64,000 nucleotides of DNA from JAAYCI01 sp031549285 (GCA_031549285.1 JAVBPZ010000013.1:62001-126000); one strand, 5' to 3'; positions 43,077 through 52,787 are shown, counted from the stretch's first letter. Numbers and translations: made by a program. The notes: a model not told the origin generated them from the letters alone.

Positions 43077-44978
43077 ATGACCATACGTGATATTGCCCGT
43101 ATTGCTAAAGTTTCCCCCAGCACGGTGTCTAATATCATTAACAAAAAAGATGTTTTGATAAGCCCCAAAACGCGGGAACATGTCCTTGCGGTGATTGGGG
43201 AGTATAACTATACGCCCTACCAAAAAGTGGTGGAAAAGCTTACCCCCCAAACCAAGTTGTTCGGCCTGTTGGTGCCCGATATAAAAAACTCTTTTTACGC
43301 GGAGCTGCTGCGTGGGGCAGAAGACTGTGCGCAGAAACACGGGTGTAGCATCATTGTATGCAACACCGATGATGACCACGGAAAAGAAGACAAATATATA
43401 GATATCCTGCTGCAGAAAAAGGTGGAAGGTTTTATGATATTTCCCTCTGGCAGCCACCCGGAAAAAGTACTGGACAAGCTAGGCAAAAGCGGAGCATATG
43501 CCGTTCTGCTGGATAAGATTACCGATGCGCCCCGCTTTCCGCAGCTATACATTGACGACGAAGCCGCAGCTTACCATGCAACCAAATACCTTATAGAAAA
43601 AAAGCACAGGAAGATAGGTTGTATTACAAGCGCGAAGCACAATAAGCCCTCTGTTCGCCGGTTGGCAGGGTACAAAAAGGCGATGAGCGAAATGGGCATT
43701 GCTTTGGATGAGTCCTTAATTTGTGAAGGGGATTTCACCCAAGCGAGTGGCGAAAAATGGGGAAAATATTTGATTGAACAGGGTGCAAGCGCTATTTTTG
43801 CATTCAACGACCTGATGGCGTGCGGTGTGTACCGTGCGGCGATTGAAAGCAATCTGGGTATTCCCAGTGATCTATCGGTCATCGGCTTTGACGATATTTA
43901 TGTGTCTGAACTGCTCACCCCGCCGCTTACCAGCATTAAACAGCCAACATATGAAATGGGCAAAAAAGCTATGGAGTTGCTGATTGACATGGGTGCCGGT
44001 AAAGAGGACACGCAAATAAACCATTTATTTGATGTGATGCTGGTGAAGCGCGGCAGTGTGCGGATGCCCAAGAGCGAGCTGGATAACCGCAAAAAGCTTG
44101 CGGTGGTTGGCAATTTGCACATGGAAATTGTGGGCAGGGTAAACCAATTCCCGGAATGTGGGGAATGCCAGCCCACGCCGGAGGTACAATATCTGCCCTC
44201 AGGGCTGGGGTCTGTTATGGCCATTTCTGCAGCAAAACTGGGAGGAAATGTGCAAATGGTGGGCCGTGTTGGTGCCGATGCCTATGGCAAGGAACTGCGC
44301 GCTTTCCTCGGAAAAAATCATGTGGGCTTGGATGGCCTGACGGTAGACAATACTTGTGAGACAGGGTTTGCCATGGTTAGTGTTACGCCGGATGCGAAAA
44401 CGCGCGAGGTGATGTTCTACGGCGCAAACGAAGCATTTTCTGCGCGGCAGATAGAGCGTCACATGCAGATATTCGCCGAGAGTGAGTATTGTGTTATAGA
44501 TGCTGGTATTCCTGCGGGGGTGTTGTCGACGGTAGCTTCTGTTTGTGAGAAAAGAAACTGCAAGACCGTATTGTGTGTTACGAGCCCGCTATCAAAAGAT
44601 ATACTGGAAACACTGCAAGGGTACATACTGGTGGTGCCGGGTGCAAGCCTGCGGGAAAGCAACGGTGCGGTGTTGGCAGAAAGGCTGGCGGTAAATTTTG
44701 AGCAAGGGTTTGAGCAGGTTGTTTTGTTGGATGAAGAGGGAATTTTTTCCTACAGCGCCTCGCACGAGCCGTGGCAGTATCCATTGCCCGGCAAACAATG
44801 CCTGCCGGCACTGCAAGCGGTGTTTGCCGCTGCGTTGGCCGTGTGGCTTTCTGAAGGGCAGCCTTGGCGACAGGCACTGCGGTTTGCAGCCGGCGTGATG
44901 GAACTGGCCTGTGCGCAGCCGGGGTCTCTTGTGGAGATACCCAACAGAAAAGATATAGAAAATATATTGACGAGATAG
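43077..44978 (+). CDS. LacI-family regulator fused to a degenerate PfkB (ribokinase-like) domain
   Basis: A 633-residue fusion. Residues 1-55 are a LacI DNA-binding domain (MTIRDIARIAKVSPSTVSN). Residues 60 to about 335 are the periplasmic-binding-like effector domain (FGLLVPDIKNSFYAELLRG, VIGFDDIYVSELLTPPLTS). Residues 339-633 follow the PfkB sugar-kinase fold (LGGNVQMVGRVGADAYGKEL). The substrate GGxG-N motif is replaced by PSGLGS, and the catalytic GAGD region by PLPGKQCLPAL (about 569-579), so this half is probably a non-catalytic sugar sensor. It heads the nucleoside operon. The start is ATG 43077. Fusion is seen directly; sensing is inferred. Confidence 0.88.
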   Translation: MTIRDIARIAKVSPSTVSNIINKKDVLISPKTREHVLAVIGEYNYTPYQKVVEKLTPQTKLFGLLVPDIKNSFYAELLRGAEDCAQKHGCSIIVCNTDDDHGKEDKYIDILLQKKVEGFMIFPSGSHPEKVLDKLGKSGAYAVLLDKITDAPRFPQLYIDDEAAAYHATKYLIEKKHRKIGCITSAKHNKPSVRRLAGYKKAMSEMGIALDESLICEGDFTQASGEKWGKYLIEQGASAIFAFNDLMACGVYRAAIESNLGIPSDLSVIGFDDIYVSELLTPPLTSIKQPTYEMGKKAMELLIDMGAGKEDTQINHLFDVMLVKRGSVRMPKSELDNRKKLAVVGNLHMEIVGRVNQFPECGECQPTPEVQYLPSGLGSVMAISAAKLGGNVQMVGRVGADAYGKELRAFLGKNHVGLDGLTVDNTCETGFAMVSVTPDAKTREVMFYGANEAFSARQIERHMQIFAESEYCVIDAGIPAGVLSTVASVCEKRNCKTVLCVTSPLSKDILETLQGYILVVPGASLRESNGAVLAERLAVNFEQGFEQVVLLDEEGIFSYSASHEPWQYPLPGKQCLPALQAVFAAALAVWLSEGQPWRQALRFAAGVMELACAQPGSLVEIPNRKDIENILTR

Positions 44979-45095
44979 ACTGAAAAACACATATCTAAGC
45001 TTATCTGCTATACCATCCGGAGGGTATGGCTTGATAAAATGTTCGCAAAATTCACAAAAGTGTCTATGTACGGGACGGGAGGTGCATGATTATTA

Positions 45096-46070
45096 TTGAA
45101 ACATAAAGTGATTTTGGACGTGGACACTGGGACGGATGACGCAATAGCTTTGATGCTGGCGGCTTTGTCCCCGGAGATTGAATTTTTAGGTGCGAGCAGC
45201 GTGGGCGGAAACCGGGATTTGGAGTATACCACCGAGAACACATTGCGGCTGCTGGAGTATCTTAACAGCAATGTGCCGGTATACCGTGGCTGCAAATGGC
45301 CGATGGTGGCTTCTTTGCCAAAGTGGCGGCGGCCGATGCTTCCCTTTACAAGCGAGCATGAGGAAGCAAAAAATGTGCACACAGATTATCTGCCGCTGCC
45401 CAAGACAACACGTGTGGTAGAGGACAAACATGCCGTTACCTGGCTGGTGGATACCATTATGGCTTCCGATGGGGATATAACGTTGATCCCGATGGCCCCC
45501 CAAACCAACATTGGCATGGCCATTCGCATGGAACCACGCTTGGGCAAAAAAATAAAGCAGATCATTTTTATGGGAGGCTCGCATGCTGTTGGTAACACCA
45601 CCCCCACATCGGAATTCAATATTTGGATGGATCCCGAAGCTGCGAAAATAGTAGCCGATTGCGGTGCGAAAATTATTGCGGTGCCCACCGATGCGACCCA
45701 TGCCGCCTATGTAACGAAAGAGGAATGTGACGAAATAGAGGCGATTGGGACGCCAGCTGCCATTAAAGCGGCCGAAATGATACGGCAAAGAATTTTGGGT
45801 TATACGGAATGGCAGCCGCTGGATGTGCCGGACGCAGCTCCCGTACATGATCCCCTTACCGTTTGTGCGCTATTAAACCCCAACGTTTTGCAGGATGTAC
45901 ACCACGTGTATTATGACGTGGATTTTTCTGGCGGGGCTTCCGATGGGAAAACCATATTCGATGTAAAAAAACGGTATGCGCACCAAGAACCCAATGCCTA
46001 TGTGGCGCTGGATGCGAACCGCAAGCTATTCGTTGACATGCTGAAAGAGATATTATCTATTACACTATAA
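45096..46070 (+). CDS. Nucleoside hydrolase
   Basis: A 324-residue enzyme of the inosine-uridine-preferring hydrolase family, which splits nucleosides into base and ribose. The calcium-binding signature DVDTGTDDAIALM is at residues 8-20, with MGGSHAVGN, SEFNIWMDPEAA and the late VHDPLTVCALL completing the site. The only suitable start is TTG 45096, 11 bases after GGGAGGTG. A six-codon out-of-frame ATG frame (45086) lies over it. Base preference cannot be deduced. Released ribose could go to the ribokinase encoded at the operon's end. Confidence 0.93.
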   Translation: MKHKVILDVDTGTDDAIALMLAALSPEIEFLGASSVGGNRDLEYTTENTLRLLEYLNSNVPVYRGCKWPMVASLPKWRRPMLPFTSEHEEAKNVHTDYLPLPKTTRVVEDKHAVTWLVDTIMASDGDITLIPMAPQTNIGMAIRMEPRLGKKIKQIIFMGGSHAVGNTTPTSEFNIWMDPEAAKIVADCGAKIIAVPTDATHAAYVTKEECDEIEAIGTPAAIKAAEMIRQRILGYTEWQPLDVPDAAPVHDPLTVCALLNPNVLQDVHHVYYDVDFSGGASDGKTIFDVKKRYAHQEPNAYVALDANRKLFVDMLKEILSITL

Positions 46071-46088
46071 AACGAAAAGGAGAAAGAG

Positions 46089-47183
46089 ATGAAAAAGTTT
46101 GTTAAAATGATGGTATTTGGGCTGGTTTTGGTTATGCTGCTGGCAGCATGCGGAACAACCGCGCCACCGCCGGCAGACTCGCAACCGGCGGGCGGAGGCG
46201 CCGCATCCGCCCCGAGCATAGCCGGAGGGGAAGAACCCATGAAGGTGGCGTTCGTTACCTGGGAAGCGCAGGGCGACAATGGCTTTGCAGATTCCTGTGT
46301 GGCAGGCATAAACCGTATTGCCGAGGAATTTGGCTGCGAGACCACCATTCTGGAAGCCGGTGGAGATTCTTCTAAGTACAACCAGATTGTGGACACCTGT
46401 TTCCAGTGGGGGCCGGATGTTGTGTTTGCTTCACCGAACGGGTTTGAAGAGCAGTTGTGTAAGTACGCCGACGAAAACCCCGACATTAAGGTAGTAAACA
46501 TAGACACCATTTTGGATAATTCCAAGGGGACGATTGCAAGCGTGCAATTTGTACAGGAGGAAGGGTCCTTTATGGCGGGTGTTGTGGCTGCGCTGGTTAC
46601 CACAGGCGATTTGGAATTTGCCAATGCCGACAAAAAAGTGGGTGCTGTGGGCGGTATGGATATTCCGGTCATCCGCAGCTTTATTCATGGTTTCAAACAG
46701 GGCGTTGCCTACGTGGACGAAGATATTGAAGTGATCGAAAGCTATTGCGGCGATTTCATGGACGCTGTGAAAGGCAAGCAGGCGGCAAACCAACTGTACG
46801 CGCAGGGCTGTGATATCGTTTATCAGATTGCAGGCGTAGCAGGCAACGGTGTTTTGGAAGCAGCAGGTGAGCAAGGCAAGTATGCCATTGGCGTTAACTC
46901 CAACCAAAACGCCCAAACTCCGGGCCATATCCCTACCTCTATGGTGAAGGATTGTGGCGGTGCCATTTATGACATCTACACCAAGATTGTGGACGGCAGC
47001 TATGTTCCCGGTGAACACTACCGTTACTACTATGGTGAAGGCGGAACCTATATTGCGATTGATGAATACACCGAAGAAATATTGACCCCGGAAATGCTGG
47101 CAGAGGTAAAGGATATTGAGCAGAAGTTGAAGGACGGGGAAATTGAAGTGGAACTGTACCCCGAGTTCTGGGTGAACGGCTGA
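46089..47183 (+). CDS. BMP-family nucleoside-binding lipoprotein
   Basis: A 364-residue ABC-transporter substrate-binding protein of the PnrA/BMP group. The signal peptide ends in lipobox LLAAC with Cys21, followed by a Pro/Ala/Gly linker. The mature protein has GDNGFADSCVAGI, FVQEEGSFMAGVVAALVT, VGAVGGMDIPVIRSFIHGF and AIGVNSNQNAQTPG, typical of purine-nucleoside binders. It is in front of its ATPase and permeases, separated by a strong stem-loop. The ligand is inferred from family and context. Confidence 0.92.
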   Translation: MKKFVKMMVFGLVLVMLLAACGTTAPPPADSQPAGGGAASAPSIAGGEEPMKVAFVTWEAQGDNGFADSCVAGINRIAEEFGCETTILEAGGDSSKYNQIVDTCFQWGPDVVFASPNGFEEQLCKYADENPDIKVVNIDTILDNSKGTIASVQFVQEEGSFMAGVVAALVTTGDLEFANADKKVGAVGGMDIPVIRSFIHGFKQGVAYVDEDIEVIESYCGDFMDAVKGKQAANQLYAQGCDIVYQIAGVAGNGVLEAAGEQGKYAIGVNSNQNAQTPGHIPTSMVKDCGGAIYDIYTKIVDGSYVPGEHYRYYYGEGGTYIAIDEYTEEILTPEMLAEVKDIEQKLKDGEIEVELYPEFWVNG

Positions 47184-47213
47184 TCCTCCTTGAAGCGGAG
47201 GTGGTAGGAAACG

Positions 47214-47252
47214 CACCCGCCCGGCACCATGCTTGGTGTGAGCGGGCGGGTG
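47214..47252 (+). other. Intra-operon stem-loop after the binding-protein gene
   Basis: CACCCGCCCG (47214-47223) pairs with CGGGCGGGTG (47243-47252), with further pairing inside. It is followed by TAAAATTTT, so partial termination or 3' mRNA protection is plausible. A matching arrangement occurs at 61454. Confidence 0.65.
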
Positions 47253-47328
47253 TAAAATTTTACCAAAGGATATTCGGCTGTGGCGGCTTGGTTGTCGGAA
47301 AAGAACCAGGTGAGAAAGTAGGTGGATC

Positions 47329-48867
47329 ATGGGCAAACCAGTGTTGATTGAGATGGAAGATATTGTGAAAGTGTATCCGCCCGATGTGGTGGCTTTGAAA
47401 GGCGTGAGCCTTTCAGTGAAGGAAGGCGAGATACACTCTATCATTGGCGAAAATGGAGCGGGGAAATCTACCCTGATGAAAATACTGTATGGCATGGAAA
47501 AACATACCCGGGGGACCATTCGCCTGAAAGGCGCTCCGGTGAATATTTCGTCGCCCAGGGAAGCCGTGGCGCATGGTATTGGAATGGTACACCAGGAGTT
47601 TATGCTGATTGGCGAATATACGGTATTGGAGAACATTGTGCTGGGGCAGGAGCCCCACAACACACTGGGGCTGTTGCGCCTGGACGATGCCAGGAGCCGG
47701 CTGCAGGCTATTATTGAGGACTTTCAGTTTGATGTGAAGCTGGACGAATTGGTTTTGAACCTGTCGGTGGCGGCTCAGCAAAAAACGGAAATTATTAAAC
47801 TGCTGTACCGTGAAGTGGATATATTGATTTTAGACGAACCGACCGCCTTGCTGGCACCCCAGGAGGCGGAACAGCTATTTGTGCTGCTGGAACAGCTGCG
47901 TCAAAGGGGCAAGACGATTTTATTTATTAGCCACAAGCTGGATGAGGTGCTGAAAATCTCTGACAGGATTACTGTGATGCGCGCGGGACTTCGCATTTGG
48001 ACCAAGCCCAATAAAGGGCTGAACAAGGTTTCCCTTTCCAGTGCGATGGTGGGGCGAGACGTGATGTTGTCAGTAGAAAAGCAGCCTGCACAGCCTGGTA
48101 AGGTAGTACTGGACATACAGGACCTGTGCGTGCGTGATTTGCGGAACCCGGACAAGCTGGACAATGACCAGGTATGTATGCAGGTTCGCTCGGGGGAAAT
48201 TGTGGGGATTGCGGGCGTAGAAGGGAACGGACAATATGAACTGGTGCAGGCGCTGATTGGTACCATGCGCGCAGAGTCCGGCGTGATTGTGGTGGATGGC
48301 GAAAACATTACCCAAAGCCCGATACGCCAGCGCCGGCGAAAGATATCGTATGTTTCGCAGGACCGGAAAAGAAGTTCTTCTTCGCAGAAAGATAGTATTG
48401 CCGACAATGCCATAATGACACACCATTATGTTTCGGATGCGCTGCTGGGGAAGCTGGGCCTGTTGAGCGCAAAAAAAATGCACCGGCTTACCCAAAAGAT
48501 TATAAAGGAATACCACGTGGTGTGTAAAAGTGACGCCACCCGAATGCGGGAATTGTCTGGCGGAAATCAGCAGAAGGTGATTGTGGGAAGAGAGGTAGAA
48601 CTGAAAGCGCCATTGCTGGTGGTTGACCAACCGGGCCGCGGACTGGATGTGGGAAGTGCTGAATATATTCAGAAAAAAATTGTGGAAATGCGGGACGCCG
48701 GTGTGGCCTGTCTGCTTATTTCTGCCGATTTGGACGAGTTGTTTTCGCTCTCGGACCGGATATTGGTGTTCCACCGTGGGAAAATTACCGCAGAAAAGTT
48801 ACCGGGTGAGACCACAAGGGAAGAGATTGGCGAATATATGCTGGGCGTAAAGGGGGTTGCAGAGTGA
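47329..48867 (+). CDS. Nucleoside ABC transporter ATP-binding protein
   Basis: A 512-residue protein with two fused ABC cassettes. The first has Walker A GENGAGKST (40-48), signature region NLSVAAQQK and Walker B ILILDEPTALL. The second has the glycine loop GVEGNGQYEL, which lacks a standard Walker A, a good LSGGNQQK signature and LLVVDQPGRGLD, with Gln in place of the catalytic Glu. This asymmetry is normal for sugar/nucleoside importers, though the altered first signature (Ala for Gly) is less usual. Its last bases overlap the next permease gene. Confidence 0.93.
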   Translation: MGKPVLIEMEDIVKVYPPDVVALKGVSLSVKEGEIHSIIGENGAGKSTLMKILYGMEKHTRGTIRLKGAPVNISSPREAVAHGIGMVHQEFMLIGEYTVLENIVLGQEPHNTLGLLRLDDARSRLQAIIEDFQFDVKLDELVLNLSVAAQQKTEIIKLLYREVDILILDEPTALLAPQEAEQLFVLLEQLRQRGKTILFISHKLDEVLKISDRITVMRAGLRIWTKPNKGLNKVSLSSAMVGRDVMLSVEKQPAQPGKVVLDIQDLCVRDLRNPDKLDNDQVCMQVRSGEIVGIAGVEGNGQYELVQALIGTMRAESGVIVVDGENITQSPIRQRRRKISYVSQDRKRSSSSQKDSIADNAIMTHHYVSDALLGKLGLLSAKKMHRLTQKIIKEYHVVCKSDATRMRELSGGNQQKVIVGREVELKAPLLVVDQPGRGLDVGSAEYIQKKIVEMRDAGVACLLISADLDELFSLSDRILVFHRGKITAEKLPGETTREEIGEYMLGVKGVAE

Positions 48868-49973
48868 CCAAAAAACTGCAGAGCGCCTTGATTGCATTTT
48901 TGGGCATTGTTACAGCGGTTTTGCTGGGTATGCTGCTGCTGACCTGGCAAGGGTATGATGCTTTCAGCAGTTACGGTGCTGTTTTTAAATACAGCCTGGC
49001 CAGTCCTTTTGCACTGGGCACCACGCTGGAGCGTACCGCTATTGTGGGGTTGGTGGCATTGGCCGCCACCACCACATTTACTTCTGGGGCGTCGAACCTG
49101 GGCATGTTTGGGCAAATTATGGCGGGGGCGATTGCTGCCACGGCCATTGGTTCGTTGCCGCTGCCGGGCATCATTCTTGTGCCGCTGATGTTTGCGGGCG
49201 GCGCGCTTGCCGGTGCCTTTCTGGCCCTTATTGCGGCGTTGTTACGAAAATATTTTGGCATGGATGAGTTTATTACCACGCTAATGTTTAACTTTATCAT
49301 GAACTATTTTACAGATTTTTTGGTGAACACATCTATGCGGGACCCCAGCGTTTCCTGGCCAATGTCGCCGGTGATACAAAACGCAGGCGTGCTGCCGAAA
49401 TTGTTTGGGTTCATTGACATTTCGTTCTTTCTAGTGGTGTTCATTTTTGTGGCATCGTATATTTTCTGGTCCCGGACGCGAACGGGGTACGAGATGCGCA
49501 TGATGGGAAGCAACCCCATATTTGCAAAAATTGGGGGCGCGGCCACTGGCCCGGATTTTATGAAAGCGATGCTTTTGAGCGGTGCATACAGCGGTATGGC
49601 CGGCGTGATATTGATAGCGGGCTCTGGCCAGCAGAACCGGTTTTTGCCGGGTATGGGCGAAAACTTTGCCAATGAAGGGCTAATGATTGCTATTGTTTCC
49701 AACAACAATGTGTTTGTAGCGCTTTTTTATTCGCTGGTGTTTTCCATATTGAATACCGGTTCTACCGGAATGCAGTTGGAAACATCTGTACCACTGGAAT
49801 TTATTACCATGCTCATTGGCCTCACGGTGATGGCGGTGGTGGTGTTCCGCGAAGCATCCACGCCGTTGCTGGCCAAGTACAAAGCGTACAAGGAAGACAG
49901 AAAGCTGCGCAAAGAAGGCCCGCGGCCCACAGGGAATGATCCTGTGTTCCAAAAGGAGGTCGAAAAAACGTGA
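48864..49973 (+). CDS. Nucleoside ABC transporter permease (first)
   Basis: A 369-residue integral membrane permease of the BPD_transp_2 family. About nine hydrophobic helices are visible; landmarks are SGASNLGMFGQIMAGAIAA and GMDEFITTLMFNFIMNYFTD. MMGSNPIFAKIGG is the cytoplasmic coupling segment, and the N-terminal extension is longer than in the partner, as usual for the NupP-like subunit. The GTG start overlaps the ATPase stop codon and its own stop overlaps the next GTG, so all three are translationally coupled. Confidence 0.92.
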   Translation: MTKKLQSALIAFLGIVTAVLLGMLLLTWQGYDAFSSYGAVFKYSLASPFALGTTLERTAIVGLVALAATTTFTSGASNLGMFGQIMAGAIAATAIGSLPLPGIILVPLMFAGGALAGAFLALIAALLRKYFGMDEFITTLMFNFIMNYFTDFLVNTSMRDPSVSWPMSPVIQNAGVLPKLFGFIDISFFLVVFIFVASYIFWSRTRTGYEMRMMGSNPIFAKIGGAATGPDFMKAMLLSGAYSGMAGVILIAGSGQQNRFLPGMGENFANEGLMIAIVSNNNVFVALFYSLVFSILNTGSTGMQLETSVPLEFITMLIGLTVMAVVVFREASTPLLAKYKAYKEDRKLRKEGPRPTGNDPVFQKEVEKT

Positions 49974-50875
49974 CTTGGAATTTATTATTGACCATCTGCT
50001 TTTCCGCTTTGTCTGCATCGGTCCCCGTATTGATGGCGGGGATGGGCGGCCTGTTCACCTACCATGTAAACGTGTTCAACATCTCTTTGGAAGGCATGCT
50101 GCTGACGGGGGCGTTTTGTGCGGTATGTGGCTCTTTGCTGTTCAAGTCCTGGGCGTTGGGCATGCTGTTTGGCATTGCGGGAAGCATGGTAATTGCCCTT
50201 ATCTTCGCGTTTTGCGTTTTGCAGATCCGGATGGGCGAGTTTATTACCGGCATTGCCATTAACACATTTGTAACCGGCGCCACCACTTATTTTTTGCGAC
50301 AGCTTTTCAACGTGAAGGGTACCCTGATGGACCCGGGTATCGTCAATATTCCCAAATGGGATATTCCCATTTTGCGGGACATTCCTATTTTGGGGAACAT
50401 ATTGAACCACCACCCGTGGCCGCTATATATGGTGCTGTTTTTGCTGTTCCCGCTGGTGTATGTGGTGCTGTATAAAAGCCGGTTTGGCATTCGGCTGCGC
50501 GCCACTGGCTACGACTCTCGTACGTTGGATTCTGTCGGCGTTCGTTCCAACACCTACAAGTTTATTGCTATTTTGCTTAGCGGGTTTTGTTGCGGCATTG
50601 GCGGCAGCTACCTTTCCATTGGGTATATGAAGCTTTTTTCTGAAAATATGTCCAACGGCCGCGGGTGGATCGCAATTGCTATCATTTTGCTGACAAAGGG
50701 GAAACCCTTTAAAATTTTATTACTGGGTTTGCTTTTTGGGCTTTTCGAAGGGATTGGCATGAGCTTGCAAGCGTTCAATATTCCCACACAGTTTACCTAT
50801 ATGCTGCCGTATGTATCCACACTTGTAGCATTGTTCATTGACTCACGCCAGAAGAAGAAAAAGGCGATTGTCTGA
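49970..50875 (+). CDS. Nucleoside ABC transporter permease (second)
   Basis: A 301-residue NupQ-like partner permease with about eight helices. Family landmarks are SASVPVLMAGMGGLFTYHV, NISLEGMLLTGAF, RMGEFITGIAINTF and the coupling segment RLRATGYDSRTLDSVG. The GTG start overlaps the preceding stop codon by four bases. With the other permease, double ATPase and binding lipoprotein it makes a complete importer. Confidence 0.92.
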   Translation: MTWNLLLTICFSALSASVPVLMAGMGGLFTYHVNVFNISLEGMLLTGAFCAVCGSLLFKSWALGMLFGIAGSMVIALIFAFCVLQIRMGEFITGIAINTFVTGATTYFLRQLFNVKGTLMDPGIVNIPKWDIPILRDIPILGNILNHHPWPLYMVLFLLFPLVYVVLYKSRFGIRLRATGYDSRTLDSVGVRSNTYKFIAILLSGFCCGIGGSYLSIGYMKLFSENMSNGRGWIAIAIILLTKGKPFKILLLGLLFGLFEGIGMSLQAFNIPTQFTYMLPYVSTLVALFIDSRQKKKKAIV

Positions 50876-50996
50876 TGCGGCAAGTGCCTTGGGTTAGAGG
50901 CATAGTGGAGTTGCTGGGTGCCGATAGAAGAAAATAAGCGATGTAACGTACAGCTCATACGGCGGAAGTAGCCATATGCTATAAGGAGAAAATGCA

Positions 50997-51896
50997 ATGC
51001 CTGAGATTTTAAACTTTGGTTCCCTGAATATCGACACGGTGTATAATGTGCCGCACTTTGTGAAATCGGGTGAGACATTGTCTGCCACCGGTATTGAAAC
51101 CCATGCCGGTGGCAAAGGGCTGAACCAGTCTATTGCTTTGGCCAGGGCTGGGGCGTCTGTTTGGCACGCGGGATGCATTGGACCGGATGGTGAAATTTTG
51201 CGCGATGTGCTCGAAAAAGAGGGCGTGAACACACAGTATGTGTCTGTCGGCATAAAAAAAACAGGGCATGCCGTTATACAGGTGACGCCCAGCGGCCTAA
51301 ACAGCATTTTGCTGTATAAAGGAGCCAACCACACCATAGGCGAAAAACAAATTGAACACGTTTTGCAACATTTTTCCGAAGGAGATGTGTTGGTGTTGCA
51401 AAATGAAGTGAACCATGTTTCGTCTATGATGTGGCAAGCAAACCACAAAGGAATGCGCATTGCTTTTAATCCGTCCCCGTTCCATCCTGGCGTGCTGGGC
51501 TACCCGCTGGACATGGTGGAGATATTCTTTTTGAACGAGCTGGAAGCGCTGGAACTGGCGAAGCAAGCGGATGTGGAGACGGCACTGAAATGCTTGTCTC
51601 GGCAATACCCAAATGCCCAGATTGTATTGACGCTTGGGAAACGGGGGGTTATATACCAAAAGGGAACAGTACGGCTGGCCCATGGTATTTATAATGTGCC
51701 GGTGGTGGACACTACGGCGGCCGGTGACACATTTACCGGATTTTTTATTGGCGGTACCGTGAACGGTTGTTCAGCTGAGGAGGCGCTGCGCTTGGCGTCT
51801 GTGGCGTCTTCTCTGGCGGTTACAAAAAAAGGTGCATCGACATCTATCCCTACGCTGGAACAGGTGCAAACCTGTAAGCTGACACCTGTGCCATGA
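50997..51896 (+). CDS. Ribokinase-like PfkB carbohydrate kinase
   Basis: A 299-residue PfkB kinase. The N-terminal NFGSLNIDTVY, the substrate glycine motif GGKGLNQ (38-44) and the catalytic DTTAAGDTFTGF with base Asp244 are all intact, unlike in the regulator's PfkB domain. It would phosphorylate ribose released by the nucleoside hydrolase, giving ribose 5-phosphate. ATG 50997 follows ATAAGGAGA. It lies 121 bases after the permeases and before a clear terminator. Substrate is inferred from context. Confidence 0.88.
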   Translation: MPEILNFGSLNIDTVYNVPHFVKSGETLSATGIETHAGGKGLNQSIALARAGASVWHAGCIGPDGEILRDVLEKEGVNTQYVSVGIKKTGHAVIQVTPSGLNSILLYKGANHTIGEKQIEHVLQHFSEGDVLVLQNEVNHVSSMMWQANHKGMRIAFNPSPFHPGVLGYPLDMVEIFFLNELEALELAKQADVETALKCLSRQYPNAQIVLTLGKRGVIYQKGTVRLAHGIYNVPVVDTTAAGDTFTGFFIGGTVNGCSAEEALRLASVASSLAVTKKGASTSIPTLEQVQTCKLTPVP

Positions 51897-51934
51897 TTTA
51901 TGTTGTTTCAAAATGGCTTTTATAAGACGAAAAG

Positions 51935-51974
51935 ACGCTGACTGTTTCTATTGAAGAGACAGTCAGCGTTTTTG
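51935..51974 (+). terminator. Terminator of the nucleoside operon
   Basis: ACGCTGACTGT (51935-51945) pairs with ACAGTCAGCGT (51959-51969), followed by T residues. Confidence 0.85.
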
Positions 51975-52342
51975 TTGATTAATTTGCTTATGTGGTTCCG
52001 GTTCAATGAACCCAAGAGCACAGCGTGCTTTGTGCCGGTGATGGTGGAGCAGGTGGGCAGTATAATGGGCTGCCTGTTTGCTCTGCTGCCAACGAAAAGT
52101 CTATGCACGCCGCATGAAAAATGCCAAACGTCGTGAAAGGACACACCCGCGCAAAAGTGAGACCAAAAAGCACAACGAAGGCCCAGGGAAGAATTTATAA
52201 GAGATATTGCTAGATCGAGCCAAAAAGGTTTTTTGGTAGGTTTGAATGTATATGGTTTATGCACCTATGCAAAACGCATGAACTTTGGTCGACTTTTCCC
52301 GTAGAGCAGTATTGCCGGTATCGTAAACAAAACGTACTGTGC

Positions 52343-52355
52343 GTCCCCGCAACCA
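52343..52355 (+). repeat. Copy of the tRNA-fMet 3' end (putative att site)
   Basis: GTCCCCGCAACCA is identical to the last 13 bases of the tRNA gene at 42307-42319. Flanking bases are unrelated. The surrounding stretch 51975-52538 holds no credible gene. Confidence 0.5.
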
Positions 52356-52544
52356 TCCGCGGTTACACTTTCTGTGTAGCTATATTTTTTTGTAAGTTCT
52401 GCGTACTGTGTATCAAAAAACACGCATAAATGTCGATTATATAGTATTTGAATTTATTGACTTCCCATTGTCCTGTACAAAAAGCAATGCTCTATCCATC
52501 ATACCCGATACCCTTCAAGCTGTTCTGCTACAAAGCGGGGTACC

Positions 52545-52787
52545 ATCGGAGTGAACGAAGACGGCTCCTATGAAGTAATCGGCGCCGCTGAGGGGATGAA
52601 GGAAGACAACACCAACTGAACGTCCTTCTTCCAGTGACTGAAAAGCCGTGGCCTGGAATGTGTGCGGTTGATGGTAGGCGACCGTTGCCTGGGCATGCTG
52701 GAGGCCGAGGCCGACGCTTCCCCACAGGCTAAATATCAGCGATGTGTGGTGCACTGCTACCGGAATGTCTTCTCCGCAAACACATAA
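52545..52787 (+). pseudogene. IS256-family transposase fragment, decayed
   Basis: The plus-strand frame reads IGVNEDGSYEVIGAAEGMKED, then SFFQ, KSRGLECVRLMVGDRCLGML and AKYQRCVVHCYRNVFS. This is the middle of an IS256/Mutator transposase, including the second acidic catalytic residue in VGD. Two tryptophan codons have become TGA (after DNTN and after SFFQ), and both ends are missing. Terminal repeats were not found. It marks a relic insertion beside the putative island. Confidence 0.85.

Noticed and set aside
51920..52264. A 114-codon minus-strand frame after the ribokinase gene
   Set aside because: It overlaps the operon terminator, has no ribosome site and no recognisable domain; composition matches decayed DNA.
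42320..52342. Integrase, relaxase or phage genes in the island
   Set aside because: Every sizeable frame in the interval is accounted for by the nucleoside operon; only the 83-codon remnant is left, and it shows no recombinase motifs.
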